This document shows positions 16,622-26,364 of a stretch of DNA of 64,000 nucleotides, piece after piece. Under the pieces are notes generated by a model. That model was not told the DNA's origin. It was given only the letters and a program-made list of their open reading frames with translations, and made no database searches. The DNA is taken from NCBI RefSeq assembly GCF_947504225.1, contig NZ_CANNGT010000007.1:1-64000 (forward strand), given 5' to 3'. The stretch is from Brumimicrobium ulvae. GTDB lineage: Bacteria > Bacteroidota > Bacteroidia > Flavobacteriales_D > Crocinitomicaceae. Every line of letters starts with the position of its first letter. Position 1 is the stretch's first letter. The translations under genes were made by a program, and so were the position numbers.

Positions 16622-17445
16622 TATCGTTTAGGGGTATAAAAATCGACAATAAAAGAAGCTGCTGGTGTCCAACCCAAAACCTGATTATACTGTGTTGATA
16701 GGTCTAGTTTAAATCGTTCATATTTCAATCCTATTCCAAAAGAGAAATCCATTGGGGCACCTTGAACTCCAGCGCGGATATACAATAAATCTATTGGGTG
16801 ATATTCTAATCCCGCACGCAAACGGGTATCGTGTGTAACTTCTTGTTCAACTTCTGCTACAATAAGTAACTCTTCAATCAACTGATAGGAAATTCCAAGT
16901 CTAAGCAAGGTTCCAAAACGGTCATCTTTGAACTCAGAAAGTTTTGCTCGTCCTAGATTGACAACTGAAAACCCAAGGCTTACTTTATTGTTTAATTTTG
17001 CTAAAGCACCTACTTCTGCACTAATTCCATGTTTAGAGCCATAATACGCGCCTAAATTCATACCTAAATAATTGAATTGAACACCAGCAGAAATCTTTTC
17101 GGATAACTTCATACTGTAGCCTAGTCCCGCACGTGTTGTTCGGTAAGTATCATAACCATAAAATTGTCCACCAGCTGAGATCACTCCAACCTTCAAAGGA
17201 ACAGCAACGGCTACACTTTGAGACTGTAATTCTTTCAAAGCATAACGACTTTCGTAGGAAATTCCAGCGCTTCCTTGTTCTATAAATCCTAAAGCTCCTG
17301 GATTGTGATGGAAAGAAAACGCATCTACGAATGTAACGCCATTGTTTGCTAGCGCCCCCACACGAGCTCCTTGCGACATCCAACCTTGCGCGTTAACAAT
17401 AAACGCACTCAACAATGTAAAGGCTACAATAATAATTGTTTTCAT
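16621..17445 (-). CDS. PorV/PorQ-type outer membrane beta-barrel protein
   Basis: A 274-aa protein with a signal peptide (residues 1-19, ending VNAQG). It has an early ARVGALANNGVTFVDAFSFHHNPGAL segment, which is the characteristic N-terminal plug/strand of the PorV/PorQ/FadL-like barrels, followed by amphipathic strands and a C-terminal FIVDFYTPKR. PorV itself is a T9SS shuttle, but many paralogues exist and no specific role can be given. It is translationally coupled to the HhH outer membrane protein downstream. Confidence 0.7.
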   Translation of the reverse strand: MKTIIIVAFTLLSAFIVNAQGWMSQGARVGALANNGVTFVDAFSFHHNPGALGFIEQGSAGISYESRYALKELQSQSVAVAVPLKVGVISAGGQFYGYDTYRTTRAGLGYSMKLSEKISAGVQFNYLGMNLGAYYGSKHGISAEVGALAKLNNKVSLGFSVVNLGRAKLSEFKDDRFGTLLRLGISYQLIEELLIVAEVEQEVTHDTRLRAGLEYHPIDLLYIRAGVQGAPMDFSFGIGLKYERFKLDLSTQYNQVLGWTPAASFIVDFYTPKR

Positions 17446-17526
17446 AAGTGGTATTTATGCGTAGTGATTAAAGAGGTCAATTGGGCAATTATTGCATTCA
17501 TTTTATATTCCTTAAGTAATATTTCA

Positions 17527-18270
17527 TCAAATATAAGGATATTCTATACTTTGCAAAAATAATCCTTTCGCTGGAACAGAGCATCCCGCTTCTCCTCTAT
17601 CTTCAACGGCAATAATATCCTTTACACCTTCAGGTGAAACATTCCCTTTCCCCACTTCTAATAAAGTTCCTACAACAGCACGAACCATGTTTCTCAAGAA
17701 ACGATTGGCACTGATTTCGAAACGCAACTGATCTCCAACTTCCTTCCATTCTGCGTGATAAACTTCACAAAAATTATTATTGACATCCGTATGAAGTTTG
17801 GAAAAAGAGGTGAAATCTTGTCTGCCCAATAAATACTTAGCGGCTTCATTCATTTTTTCAATGGACAATGCCCTGGGAAAAAACCAACTGTCGTTCTGGT
17901 GAAAAGGCAATTTCTTTTGATGAATAAAATAATGATACGTTCTCTTAGTAGCATCGAAACGTGCATGGGCCTCAGGTCCAACATCAATAATCTCATTAAT
18001 AGCAATGTCCAGAGGAAGCATATTGTTTAACTTATACAGCAATTGATCATTAGAAAACGAAGGAGCTAAATCAACATGAAAGTAGGCTTCTTTGGCATGA
18101 ACACCCGCATCTGTTCTTCCACAACCAACAATATCAACAATTTGATGACCAAATAACATTGACAGCTTCTCCTCAATTACTCCTTGAATTGTTCTTACCT
18201 CAGGTTGTTTTTGCCAACCAGAATAATTTGTACCATCATACGTACATTGAAAGAATAGACGTTTCTTCAT
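17527..18270 (-). CDS. truA: tRNA pseudouridine(38-40) synthase
   Basis: A 247-aa pseudouridine synthase that modifies positions 38-40 in the tRNA anticodon arm. The start KRLFFQCTYDGTNYSGWQKQP is the TruA signature, and the catalytic Asp is Asp54 in GCGRTDAGVHA. The second domain has FEISANRFLRNMVRAVVGTLLEVG, also diagnostic. Length is normal. It stands on the minus strand just upstream of the barrel-gene pair. Confidence 0.95.
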   Translation of the reverse strand: MKKRLFFQCTYDGTNYSGWQKQPEVRTIQGVIEEKLSMLFGHQIVDIVGCGRTDAGVHAKEAYFHVDLAPSFSNDQLLYKLNNMLPLDIAINEIIDVGPEAHARFDATKRTYHYFIHQKKLPFHQNDSWFFPRALSIEKMNEAAKYLLGRQDFTSFSKLHTDVNNNFCEVYHAEWKEVGDQLRFEISANRFLRNMVRAVVGTLLEVGKGNVSPEGVKDIIAVEDRGEAGCSVPAKGLFLQSIEYPYI

Positions 18271-18434
18271 GGTGTAAAATTACTAAAATAAATAGCCCTA
18301 AAATTTTATTAACTATGATTTTAATTCAAAAAAAGACAAACCCTTTTCATTAAATTATCGTCGTTATAGGGAAAACCCTAACCATTTCTTTTCAGAAGAA
18401 AAATAAATTTGGATTAATTAAAAATATATCAACA

Positions 18435-19079
18435 ATGAAAAAATTAGGACTTAGTATACTTTTCACTCTTGGACTATCATCGTTAGTAATTCTTTCTTGC
18501 TGTAGAGAAGAGAAAAAATATTGGCAACCCGTAACAATGAATGCAGATTTATTTTCGGTGACAAACACATATCAGTACAACGATATGTACACCTGGAGTA
18601 AGTCACCTTTGTATTCAGGAGACACAACAGCTGCAGACACGGTTTTATTTAACCTTAGGTTAGAGTCCACTTATGTCGCCGAAAACAACAACTCCTTCTA
18701 TCATTCTTTATCTGGATTAAACTCTGCTTTTGCCACTCCAAAATGCGAACCTGGTAGACAAGGCATAAAACATGAAGCGCAAACGGTAAAGCTCACATCA
18801 AACGAAGAGTTTATGGGAGTGCCGAGTGGTGAACTTTTGAATGATTATACTTTAATCAGAACTTTTTATAATGACACAACAGATAGTTTTTCACAACTTT
18901 CAGTAGAATCGTTTAACCACTTCCTTAAAAATTCGATCCATTTTGAGCATGAACGCAGGATTCCTTTTGCAATGGTCAAAAATGATTCTACAACTGGCCC
19001 ACAGCGGTTTAAATTAGAAGTTGTATTTGAAAATGGAGAAGTCTTAAAATGTGAAACCATCTCTTTTATTTGGGAATAA
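18435..19079 (+). CDS. hypothetical lipoprotein
   Basis: A 214-aa protein with a signal peptide and a lipobox ending ILSCC (Cys22/23), hence probably a lipoprotein. The mature part is beta-rich with acidic and Thr-rich segments (GDTTAADTVLFNLRLEST) and no known catalytic motif. It is followed after about 120 bp by mpl on the same strand. Family unknown; it has the general look of short Bacteroidota lipoproteins. Confidence 0.75.
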   Translation: MKKLGLSILFTLGLSSLVILSCCREEKKYWQPVTMNADLFSVTNTYQYNDMYTWSKSPLYSGDTTAADTVLFNLRLESTYVAENNNSFYHSLSGLNSAFATPKCEPGRQGIKHEAQTVKLTSNEEFMGVPSGELLNDYTLIRTFYNDTTDSFSQLSVESFNHFLKNSIHFEHERRIPFAMVKNDSTTGPQRFKLEVVFENGEVLKCETISFIWE

Positions 19080-19197
19080 GGGCGAATATTAGTCAACACA
19101 GGAGCTAAACAAGATAAAAAAACAGAGAAATTTTATTCATTTTACTTTATTCATTTCTAAAAGATTCTTTAATTTACACTGAAAATTAAAGAAGTTT

Positions 19198-20535
19198 ATG
19201 AAAGTTCATTTTATCGCCATCGGAGGAAGCGCTATGCATAATTTAGCCATTGCATTATCAAGAAAAGGATTCAATGTGACCGGATCTGATGATGAGATTT
19301 TTGAACCCTCTAAAGGACGATTAAAAAAAGAAGGCATACTTCCTGAACAAATCGGGTGGAATGAAGCGTTGATAACACCTGACTTAGACGCAGTAATTTT
19401 AGGAATGCATGCTAGAGCTGACAATCCAGAACTTGCTAAAGCAAAAAAATTGGGTCTTAATATTTATTCTTACCCAGAATATATTTTTGAGCAATCAAAA
19501 AATAAAAAACGTGTTGTAATTGGTGGCTCCCATGGTAAAACGACCATTACATCAATGATTCTACATGCTTTACAGGTGTTGGATTTCCCCGTTGACTATA
19601 TGGTTGGGGCACAACTTGAAGGTTATGACTGCATGGTTAAATTAACCGAAGAAAATGACGTTATTATTCTTGAGGGCGATGAATATTTAAGCTCTCCAAT
19701 TGATAGAAGACCAAAGTTTCATTTATACAAACCACATATTGCTTTGATCAGTGGAATTGCATGGGATCACATTAACGTTTTTCCTACTTATGAAAACTAT
19801 GTTGACCAATTTGATCAGTTTTGTAAAATAATTGAAGACAAAGGTGTATTGGTTTACAACGAGGAAGACCCTGATGTAAAAGAAGTTGCCACAAGACAAA
19901 AAGACAGATTAAAAACTGTTCCTTATACTACTCCTCAGTATGATGTTAATGAAAAAGGAACGGTATTTCAATATAAGGGTCAACATTATCCTTTAAACAT
20001 TTTTGGTGCGCACAATTTACAGAATTTATATGGTGCATTAAATGTTGTTGAAGCAATAGGTATATCACCTAATGACTTCTTAAAAGCAATGAAAAACTTT
20101 ACAGGCGCTGGAAAGCGTTTAGAGAAAGTGAGCGAAACTCCAGAACGAATACTTTATAAAGATTTCGCCCATTCGCCAAGCAAGTTAAAAGCGACTACTT
20201 CCGCTGTTAAGGAACAATTTCCAGATCGAAAATTAGTGGCGTGTATGGAATTGCATACCTTTTCTTCTTTAAAGAAAGATTTTCTACCGCAATACAAGGA
20301 CGCCATGAAAAATGCAGATAAAGCATTGGTATACTTTAGTCCAAAGGTTGTTGCACACAAAAAATTAGATCCGATTACGAAAGAAGATGTTTACGAAGCA
20401 TTTGGTAAAAATGTCCAAGTCGAAACAGAAACTCAGGAGGTTTTGGACTTTATCGAAAAAGAAAGTACAAATAACATGGTCCTCTTGATGATGAGTTCAG
20501 GAAACTTTGACGGGATAGATTATAGTCAATTGTAA
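19198..20535 (+). CDS. mpl: UDP-N-acetylmuramate:L-Ala-D-Glu-mesoDAP ligase (Mpl-type Mur ligase)
   Basis: A 445-aa Mur ligase that re-attaches murein tripeptide recovered from cell-wall turnover to UDP-MurNAc. The N-terminal Rossmann domain starts MKVHFIAIGGSAMHNLA, a form closer to Mpl than to MurC (which has GIGGxGMS). The ATP-binding P-loop GGSHGKTT lies at about 108-115, and LEGDEYLSSPIDRRPKF follows, a typical Mpl segment. The C-terminal domain holds KDFAHSPSKLKATTSAV. Recycling fits with the L,D-transpeptidase and amidase genes nearby. MurC is the main alternative but less likely. Confidence 0.85.
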   Translation: MKVHFIAIGGSAMHNLAIALSRKGFNVTGSDDEIFEPSKGRLKKEGILPEQIGWNEALITPDLDAVILGMHARADNPELAKAKKLGLNIYSYPEYIFEQSKNKKRVVIGGSHGKTTITSMILHALQVLDFPVDYMVGAQLEGYDCMVKLTEENDVIILEGDEYLSSPIDRRPKFHLYKPHIALISGIAWDHINVFPTYENYVDQFDQFCKIIEDKGVLVYNEEDPDVKEVATRQKDRLKTVPYTTPQYDVNEKGTVFQYKGQHYPLNIFGAHNLQNLYGALNVVEAIGISPNDFLKAMKNFTGAGKRLEKVSETPERILYKDFAHSPSKLKATTSAVKEQFPDRKLVACMELHTFSSLKKDFLPQYKDAMKNADKALVYFSPKVVAHKKLDPITKEDVYEAFGKNVQVETETQEVLDFIEKESTNNMVLLMMSSGNFDGIDYSQL

Positions 20536-20637
20536 ATTGCAAATTGCAAATTATTAACTATGAAATCATGATTTACGTATGGCTTGCGAAAGATGAAGAA
20601 TTTTCAATTCGTAATTCGTAATTCGTAATTCGTAATT
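20534..20637. repeat. two heptamer tandem repeats after the mpl stop
   Basis: AAATTGC is repeated 2.7 times (20534-20552), starting inside the mpl stop codon, and AATTCGT is repeated 4.6 times without error (20606-20637). Both have a 7-bp period, like the 8-unit repeat at 14487-14542. Confidence 0.8.
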
Positions 20638-20652
20638 AAAAAATTCATCCCC

Positions 20653-21327
20653 CTATTGGTCTCTTGAAAACAAAAACTTGTTTGGGCTCACCAAGTTAGA
20701 TTTCACTGCATACATAACAATCCCAGCGGTGTTTTTTGTCCCGAGTTTAGCCATAATATTTTTACGGTGTGTTGTAATCGTGTGAGGACTCAAACACAAT
20801 AGCTCTGCAATTTGGGCATTGGTATTTCCTTCTGCGATGAATTTTATAATTTCAAGTTCTCTTTCAGAAAGTAAAACCGGTTCACATGAGAAGTTTTCCA
20901 AATCAAGATGTTCCACATCAATTGAGGCACGACGGATGGAGTCTAAAATTTGTCCACAAAAAAACTTATTCCCCCCAGCAGTTTCTCTAACAGAAGCAAG
21001 GATTTCAGGAATATCGCAATCTTTTTTGATGTAACTTACCACACCTGATTTTAAAGCATCAATTATAATTGCAGGATTTTGCTCTGGAGTAATTGCAACA
21101 ATCTTAATTCTTTTGTTGGCGTTTAAAGCTTTGGGAATAACATCGATTGAAAAGTTTTGGGCAGTATAATCTAACAAGATGACATCAGCTTGTACAGACT
21201 TTAGTTGCTCAAGTAATTCCTCACTCGAAGTAGCCTCCGAAACAACGTTTACAATTGAGTCCGAAGCCAAGATGGTGCGTAATCCTACACGTACAATATC
21301 GTTGCTATCTGCTATAATGACTTTCAT
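20653..21327 (-). CDS. NarL/FixJ-type response regulator
   Basis: A 224-aa two-domain regulator. The receiver domain has the acidic pocket at Asp7, phospho-acceptor Asp53 (VILLDYTA) and the conserved Lys in SYIKKD (about 103). The LuxR-type helix-turn-helix domain follows (about 150-212: LSERELEIIKFIAEGNTNAQIAELL, then SPHTITTHRKNIMAKLGTKN). No sensor kinase is adjacent, so it is an orphan regulator here and its target genes are unknown. Confidence 0.92.
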   Translation of the reverse strand: MKVIIADSNDIVRVGLRTILASDSIVNVVSEATSSEELLEQLKSVQADVILLDYTAQNFSIDVIPKALNANKRIKIVAITPEQNPAIIIDALKSGVVSYIKKDCDIPEILASVRETAGGNKFFCGQILDSIRRASIDVEHLDLENFSCEPVLLSERELEIIKFIAEGNTNAQIAELLCLSPHTITTHRKNIMAKLGTKNTAGIVMYAVKSNLVSPNKFLFSRDQ

Positions 21328-21395
21328 GCTAGCAAATATAATACATTTATCGGCTTAATTAGAATGATTTTAAATAAAAAAGTTTAGACAAAAAT

Positions 21396-21424
21396 AAAAG
21401 GCTACCGAAATTCGGTAGCCTTTT
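21396..21424 (-). terminator. terminator of the cold-shock gene
   Basis: AAAAGGCTACCGA and TCGGTAGCCTTTT form a 13-bp perfect stem with a three-base loop, 25 bp beyond the cold-shock stop. It also lies before the response-regulator promoter region. Confidence 0.8.
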
Positions 21425-21448
21425 AGAGTACTTAAAATAAATTGTATA

Positions 21449-21640
21449 CTAACCGATAACTTTTACGTTAACAGCGTTTAATCCTTTTCTTCCCTCTTCA
21501 ATGTCGAACTCAACTTTGTCGTCTTCACGAATCTCGTCGATTAGTCCGTTTGCGTGTACGAATACATCATTTCCTTCTTCTGGTACGATGAATCCGAACC
21601 CTTTTTCTGTGTTAAAAAACTTAACTGTTCCTTGTGGCAT
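21449..21640 (-). CDS. cold-shock domain protein (CspA family)
   Basis: A 63-aa OB-fold protein with both RNA-binding motifs: RNP1 (GFGFI, residues 14-18) and RNP2 (VFVH, residues 26-29). It starts MPQGTVKFFNTEKG, the common form in Bacteroidota. It binds single-stranded RNA and DNA and acts as an RNA chaperone. Promoter and terminator are both recognisable, so it is a single-gene unit. Confidence 0.95.
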   Translation of the reverse strand: MPQGTVKFFNTEKGFGFIVPEEGNDVFVHANGLIDEIREDDKVEFDIEEGRKGLNAVNVKVIG

Positions 21641-21665
21641 AATAAATAATTAAAAATATAAAGCA

Positions 21666-21696
21666 CAAATATACTTCTACTCATCTGATATAGCAA
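21666..21696 (-). promoter_or_regulatory. promoter of the cold-shock gene
   Basis: On the minus strand TTG (21696-21694) is followed after 20 bp by TATATTTG (21673-21666), an exact Bacteroidota consensus, about 26 bp before the ATG at 21640. Confidence 0.6.
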
Positions 21697-21956
21697 GTGA
21701 TTTCTCGATTTAATTAAAAATAAATCAAAGTTTTAACATTTAATGGGGACTCATGAGCGATTATGATTTTGGCTTCACCTTAGACTCTCATTGGTTAGTT
21801 TAAGAATTATTTGACTTGCAATGAATTAAAATAAAAAAACAAGGATACATCATAGAATTCAAACAAAAACCTAAATCAGACAAAAATCATTATAAATTAA
21901 AAGTCTTCTTATGTTGGAATACACTACAATTGCATAAAGAACATTTTACTTCCCGA
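21697..21956. other. intergenic, nothing recognised
   Basis: AT-rich DNA between the cold-shock promoter and the end of the L,D-transpeptidase gene. No frame, hairpin or repeat stands out. Confidence 0.5.
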
Positions 21957-22745
21957 CTAAGCTTTAAAGAAAGTCAGAAATTCTGATTGATTAATCACCT
22001 CAGAACTTTCTAGGTAATTCAAATTGTCTGCATAGATAAAGAAACATGTACCCTCTTTTATTTCATCAATAATTTCTGTTGCGTCTTCTTTAGGCAAGGC
22101 AGGACAACCAAAACTTCTACCTAACACTCCTCCGTTTCGTTTTAAAAAATCAGGTGTCGCATAATTCGCACCGTGCACAACAATTCCCCTTTCTCTCGCC
22201 CTTGAGTTAGCGGCTTCTAATCCATCCAAACGCATGGCATAATCAAACTTTCCCGAATAGGTTTCGGCAGTAAGGAAAAACCCCAAACTACTTTGTAAGC
22301 TACCACTAATATTTGAGAAACGCGTAGCTTTTTCCATTCCCGTATTCTTTCCGTGAGCACATAGTGACTTTTTTATGATTTCAAAAGTCTCCACATTAAT
22401 AACATACATCCTTTCTTTAGATGAATGTTGAGTAAAGTCAACAATGGTTAAAATCCCTTCTTGTTTTAGCACCCCTTCCTCCTTTAAAGCGTAATATCCT
22501 TTTAAACCATTATAAAAAGCATCATAACTTAAAGAGCTATCTCCTAAACACTGATAATTAGAGTATACATACTGTTCCCAATAGTTCTTAGCAGTTGGCT
22601 GACCAGAAATCAGCGATCGTTCAGCATTCTTTTCAGCCTTCGATTTTGCTTTATAGTTTACGGGTTTATTTTCAATCGAAAAACTGAAAAAGAGAATCAT
22701 TACACCAAGCAGTGCAATCGTTTGAAGGGGTTTTTTATTGAGCAT
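21957..22745 (-). CDS. murein L,D-transpeptidase (YkuD_2-type catalytic domain)
   Basis: About 262 aa from the ATG at 22745 (MLNKKPLQT), which places the hydrophobic export segment near the N-terminus; an upstream ATG at 22772 would only add nine residues. The catalytic block reads GIVVHGANYATPDFLKRNGG, then GRSFGCPAL, giving the His and nucleophilic Cys of the L,D-transpeptidase fold (HG...SxGCP). Such enzymes form 3-3 peptidoglycan cross-links or attach proteins in the periplasm. It is divergent from prfC with overlapping 5' regions. Confidence 0.85.
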   Translation of the reverse strand: MLNKKPLQTIALLGVMILFFSFSIENKPVNYKAKSKAEKNAERSLISGQPTAKNYWEQYVYSNYQCLGDSSLSYDAFYNGLKGYYALKEEGVLKQEGILTIVDFTQHSSKERMYVINVETFEIIKKSLCAHGKNTGMEKATRFSNISGSLQSSLGFFLTAETYSGKFDYAMRLDGLEAANSRARERGIVVHGANYATPDFLKRNGGVLGRSFGCPALPKEDATEIIDEIKEGTCFFIYADNLNYLESSEVINQSEFLTFFKA

Positions 22746-22831
22746 AGCGCAACGAAAATAATAAAATGTCATTACATTTGCACACGAATTCGAATGCGAT
22801 TTTTATGTATTCGACTAATGCCCCGATATTT

Positions 22832-24421
22832 ATGACGAATCAAAAGGAAATAGAAAAAAGACGTACGTTTGGAATTATTGCCCATCCCGATGCAGGAAAG
22901 ACGACTCTAACGGAGAAACTCTTATTGTTTGGTGGTGCAATTCAAACAGCGGGAGCAGTAAAAAGTAACAAAATTAAAAAAACAGCGACTTCTGACTTTA
23001 TGGAGATTGAGAAGCAACGTGGAATTTCTGTTGCTACTTCCGTAATGGCTTTTGACTATCGTGATAAACACATAAATATTCTTGACACTCCTGGTCACAA
23101 GGATTTCGCTGAAGATACATACCGTACACTAACAGCGGTGGATAGCGTTATTTTAGTTATCGACAATGCAAGTGGTGTGGAGAGTCAGACCGAAAAGCTG
23201 ATGGAAGTTTGTCGAATGCGAAACACACCTGTTATTGTTTTCATTAACAAGATGGACCGCTATGGTAAAGACGCTTTTGAAGTTCTGGATGAAATTGAAA
23301 CCAAATTAGGTATTGGTGTTCGTCCTCTTGCATGGCCTATTGGAATGGGTGATGATTTCAAGGGGGTTTACAACATGTATCAAAAGGAATTAAGCTTATT
23401 TCACGGAAATAAAACGGGCATCAGTGAAGAATTGGTAAAATTCAATGACTTAGACAATGCAGAATTGGATGAAATTATTGGAGAAAAAGCAGCCAACGAA
23501 TTACGTGAAGAGGTTGAATTAGTGGATGGTGTTTATGATGAATTTAGCCACGAAGACTATTTAAGCGGAAAAACTGCTCCAGTATTCTTTGGTAGTGCAG
23601 TAAACAACTTTGGTGTTCGTGAATTACTTGAAGCCTTCGTTGAGATTTCTCCATCACCTCGAGGCAGAGATACTGACGATGGATTTGTTGAGCCTTCTGA
23701 CCCTAAATTTTCAGGATTCGTTTTTAAAATTCACGCCAACTTAGATCCTAATCACAGAGATAGAATTGCTTTCCTCCGTATTGTTTCAGGAAAATTTGAA
23801 CGCAATACTTTTTATAAGCATGTACGACAAGGAAAGAAAATGAAATTTGCCAATCCGACTTCTTTTATGGCGCAAGACAAAAGCATTGTCGATGAAGCAT
23901 ATCCTGGTGATGTTATTGGTTTGTATGATACGGGGAACTTTAAAATTGGAGACACACTTTCCGAAGGGAAAGACTTTAATTTCGTAGGAATTCCATCATT
24001 CTCTCCCGAATTCTTCCAAGAATTGCGTAATGATGATCCAATGAAATCAAAACAACTGGAAAAAGGAATTCGTCAATTAATGGATGAAGGAGTGGCTCAA
24101 ATGTTTATTCAAGAACCAGGAAGTCGTAAAATCATTGGTACAGTTGGACAACTGCAGTTTGAGGTTATCCTATACCGTTTACTCCATGAATATGGTGCGA
24201 AGTGTTCTTTCACGCCAATGAACTATCATAAAGCATGTTGGATCACTTCAGATCAACCTGCAGAAATAGATAAGTTTTTAAAAGCAAAAGTTGGAAGCAT
24301 TGCTAAGGACAAGGATGGTAATTATGTATTCTTGGCAGAAACTTCTTTTCTATTAGAAATGGCCGAAAGAGATTATCCTAATATTACTTTCCATAAAACA
24401 AGTGAGTTTAAGGTGAAATAA
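22832..24421 (+). CDS. prfC: peptide chain release factor 3
   Basis: A 529-aa translational GTPase that recycles class-I release factors from the ribosome. The chosen ATG at 22832 gives [14 protein letters not shown] and exactly the length of E. coli RF3; the 22-residue upstream extension is not conserved-looking. GTPase motifs are AHPDAGKTT (G1), ISVATSVM region (G2), DTPGHKDF (G3) and NKMDR (G4). Domains II and III follow, with the [22 protein letters not shown] stretch. A TACATTTG box at 22773-22780 is a possible -7 element. Confidence 0.95.
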   Translation: MTNQKEIEKRRTFGIIAHPDAGKTTLTEKLLLFGGAIQTAGAVKSNKIKKTATSDFMEIEKQRGISVATSVMAFDYRDKHINILDTPGHKDFAEDTYRTLTAVDSVILVIDNASGVESQTEKLMEVCRMRNTPVIVFINKMDRYGKDAFEVLDEIETKLGIGVRPLAWPIGMGDDFKGVYNMYQKELSLFHGNKTGISEELVKFNDLDNAELDEIIGEKAANELREEVELVDGVYDEFSHEDYLSGKTAPVFFGSAVNNFGVRELLEAFVEISPSPRGRDTDDGFVEPSDPKFSGFVFKIHANLDPNHRDRIAFLRIVSGKFERNTFYKHVRQGKKMKFANPTSFMAQDKSIVDEAYPGDVIGLYDTGNFKIGDTLSEGKDFNFVGIPSFSPEFFQELRNDDPMKSKQLEKGIRQLMDEGVAQMFIQEPGSRKIIGTVGQLQFEVILYRLLHEYGAKCSFTPMNYHKACWITSDQPAEIDKFLKAKVGSIAKDKDGNYVFLAETSFLLEMAERDYPNITFHKTSEFKVK

Positions 24422-24545
24422 TCAATTACGAATGGAAACAATTACGAATGGGGGAATTTCGTATGAGGGGGGTTACAATTCAATCTTTGCATGTTCATTC
24501 TTTAAAACCAACTTGAAAATCGCAATGAGAAGGTATGTAATTAAC

Positions 24546-25649
24546 CTATTGTAGTCTCATCAAAAAGTTTCCATTCATGACATGGAATTTATTGGCAACA
24601 TATAACTTCCCATTGTAGAGTCCTATTTCTCCGACTGGTTCAGGAACTGTATTCGGTAACCCTATCCAGTTACCATTTTTCCATTTTATAATGTTTTCTG
24701 AATTTATTACTGTAGTTCCGTTAAAGTCTCCACCAGCAAATAATTGATTTTCATAAACAAAAATTCTATGCACTCCATTAAATCCGCCAATAAGGCCTTT
24801 ATCCATTGGTTCCCAACTTGTACCATTCCACATTGCAATTTGTGAACAATCTGTATTACCGCTCGCTGCTGTGAACTTTCCACCCACGACTAATTTCCCT
24901 TCAAAAATCTCAAGATCTCTTACCGCTCCATTTACACCATTTCCTAAAGCAAGCCATTCAGAACCATTCCACCTTGCTATGTTATTCAAAACAGTACCAT
25001 TTGAAGAAGTAAATTGCCCTGCACAAATCAAGTCTCCTTTGTATTCAATAAGGTTATGAATTCTAACAGTAGAAGAATGGTCAAAATCGGGAAAACTTAT
25101 ATTCCCTGACAATGAACGAACGTATGGAGAGGCGTCAACTCCAACAATTTTCTCTGTACCAAAAATAGTGAATGCTTTAGGTTGAATTCCGTATGCACCA
25201 GCTGGGTCCCAACTATTGTATGGCAAACTATTGATTTCGTCAATTTTAAATTCCCACAATCCATTACCATCCCAATAGCCAGTTGAATATACTTTCCCAT
25301 CAACAATCTCTATGTCTTCCAAACCTGGTCCGTTTGGCCAATAATGAAGTCCATGTCTCACGACAGTAGTATCGTCTGAAAGGTGTCCAGATAAAAAGTA
25401 AGTCCCTTGATCAATGAAGTCCATAAAGGTGAGTACCATATTCCCTTCTACTGTGCCGATTCCTTTTATTTCTTTATCTAAAAAATAAGACTCCTCAACG
25501 CGAACCCACTCGGTACCTGTAACATTAACGACATTATTATCGGCTATTATTGGATCTTCTTTACCAAAATCCACAACATGTTCCTTTTTACAAGATGAAA
25601 GCATGGTGACTCCTCCAAGGAAAATCATTACTATTATTCTATTTTTCAT
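24546..25649 (-). CDS. lipoprotein with kelch/delta-60-like repeats
   Basis: A 367-aa protein with a lipobox ending MLSSC (Cys20), hence a probable surface or periplasmic lipoprotein. The second half repeats a unit of about 45-50 residues containing IARWNGSEWLALGNGVNG, then LVVGGKFTAASG, then IAMWNGTSWEPM, then LFAGGDFNG. This is the kind of repeat found in beta-propeller proteins. There is no T9SS tail, consistent with lipid anchoring. Function unknown. Confidence 0.7.
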   Translation of the reverse strand: MKNRIIVMIFLGGVTMLSSCKKEHVVDFGKEDPIIADNNVVNVTGTEWVRVEESYFLDKEIKGIGTVEGNMVLTFMDFIDQGTYFLSGHLSDDTTVVRHGLHYWPNGPGLEDIEIVDGKVYSTGYWDGNGLWEFKIDEINSLPYNSWDPAGAYGIQPKAFTIFGTEKIVGVDASPYVRSLSGNISFPDFDHSSTVRIHNLIEYKGDLICAGQFTSSNGTVLNNIARWNGSEWLALGNGVNGAVRDLEIFEGKLVVGGKFTAASGNTDCSQIAMWNGTSWEPMDKGLIGGFNGVHRIFVYENQLFAGGDFNGTTVINSENIIKWKNGNWIGLPNTVPEPVGEIGLYNGKLYVANKFHVMNGNFLMRLQ

Positions 25650-25714
25650 TGCATTGAATTATCGTTAATATTTACCAATTAGATTGTCTTATTGCAAAAG
25701 TACTAATATAATCC

Positions 25715-26044
25715 TTAGGCAATTCGAGTACCATTTTCAACTTTTTGATCAGGATTGATGAGTGTTACTTTCTCCCCTTCTACTCCACCTAAAACCAAAC
25801 ATTCGCTCATCATGTTGGCAATTTGTTTGGGTGGAAAATTCATCACGGCAACGATTTGCTTTCCGATTAGCTCTTCGGGTTGATACAATTTCGTGATTTG
25901 GGCAGAAGATTTTCGGATTCCATGCTCCCCGAAGTCAATGGTCATTTTATAAGCAGCATTTCTTACCTCCTTAAAAATTTCTGCAGTGAGGATAGTTCCT
26001 ACACGCATTTCTATTTTTGTAAAATCTGCCCAATTTATTTCCAT
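25715..26044 (-). CDS. csaA: CsaA-type tRNA-binding domain protein
   Basis: 109 aa from the ATG at 26044 (MEINWADFTKIEMRVGTI); an upstream in-frame TTG at 26068 would add eight unusual residues. It is an OB-fold protein of the EMAP-II/CsaA class, with KMTIDFGEHGIRKSSAQIT, VMNFPPKQIANMMSECLVLG and a C-terminal NGTRIA. In Bacillus, CsaA binds tRNA and has chaperone-like activity in protein secretion. Length is normal for the family. Confidence 0.9.
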   Translation of the reverse strand: MEINWADFTKIEMRVGTILTAEIFKEVRNAAYKMTIDFGEHGIRKSSAQITKLYQPEELIGKQIVAVMNFPPKQIANMMSECLVLGGVEGEKVTLINPDQKVENGTRIA

Positions 26045-26364
26045 TTCACAAGCGTTATTAAATTCCAAGATTCTAATTTAACAATAAGTTAGTTAAAAAA
26101 ACCTGCTCACGCTATTAATAATTATAAATCGTTTTGATTTCAGACATTTGAGCAGGTGCCACAGAGACAACACTGATCTACAACACTTTTCACCTTTCAA
26201 TGACCAATCCCGCATACCAATACAACGTAAACCATTAAGACAACTGATGCTTATCAACAAACTAAATGATTTTGTTAATAAGTTCCACCTCCCACTTAAC
26301 ACCACTCATAATTATTCTCTTTAACTTCATAAAGTTTAGGATATTTTCAAATTAAACTATCGAT

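Noticed and set aside
20653..21327. Two-component system with a neighbouring kinase
   Set aside because: No histidine kinase gene exists on either side; only the response regulator is present.
26093..26305. 70-codon minus-strand frame between csaA and the A2M gene
   Set aside because: Unusual composition, no family, and it overlaps likely promoter DNA; a chance frame.
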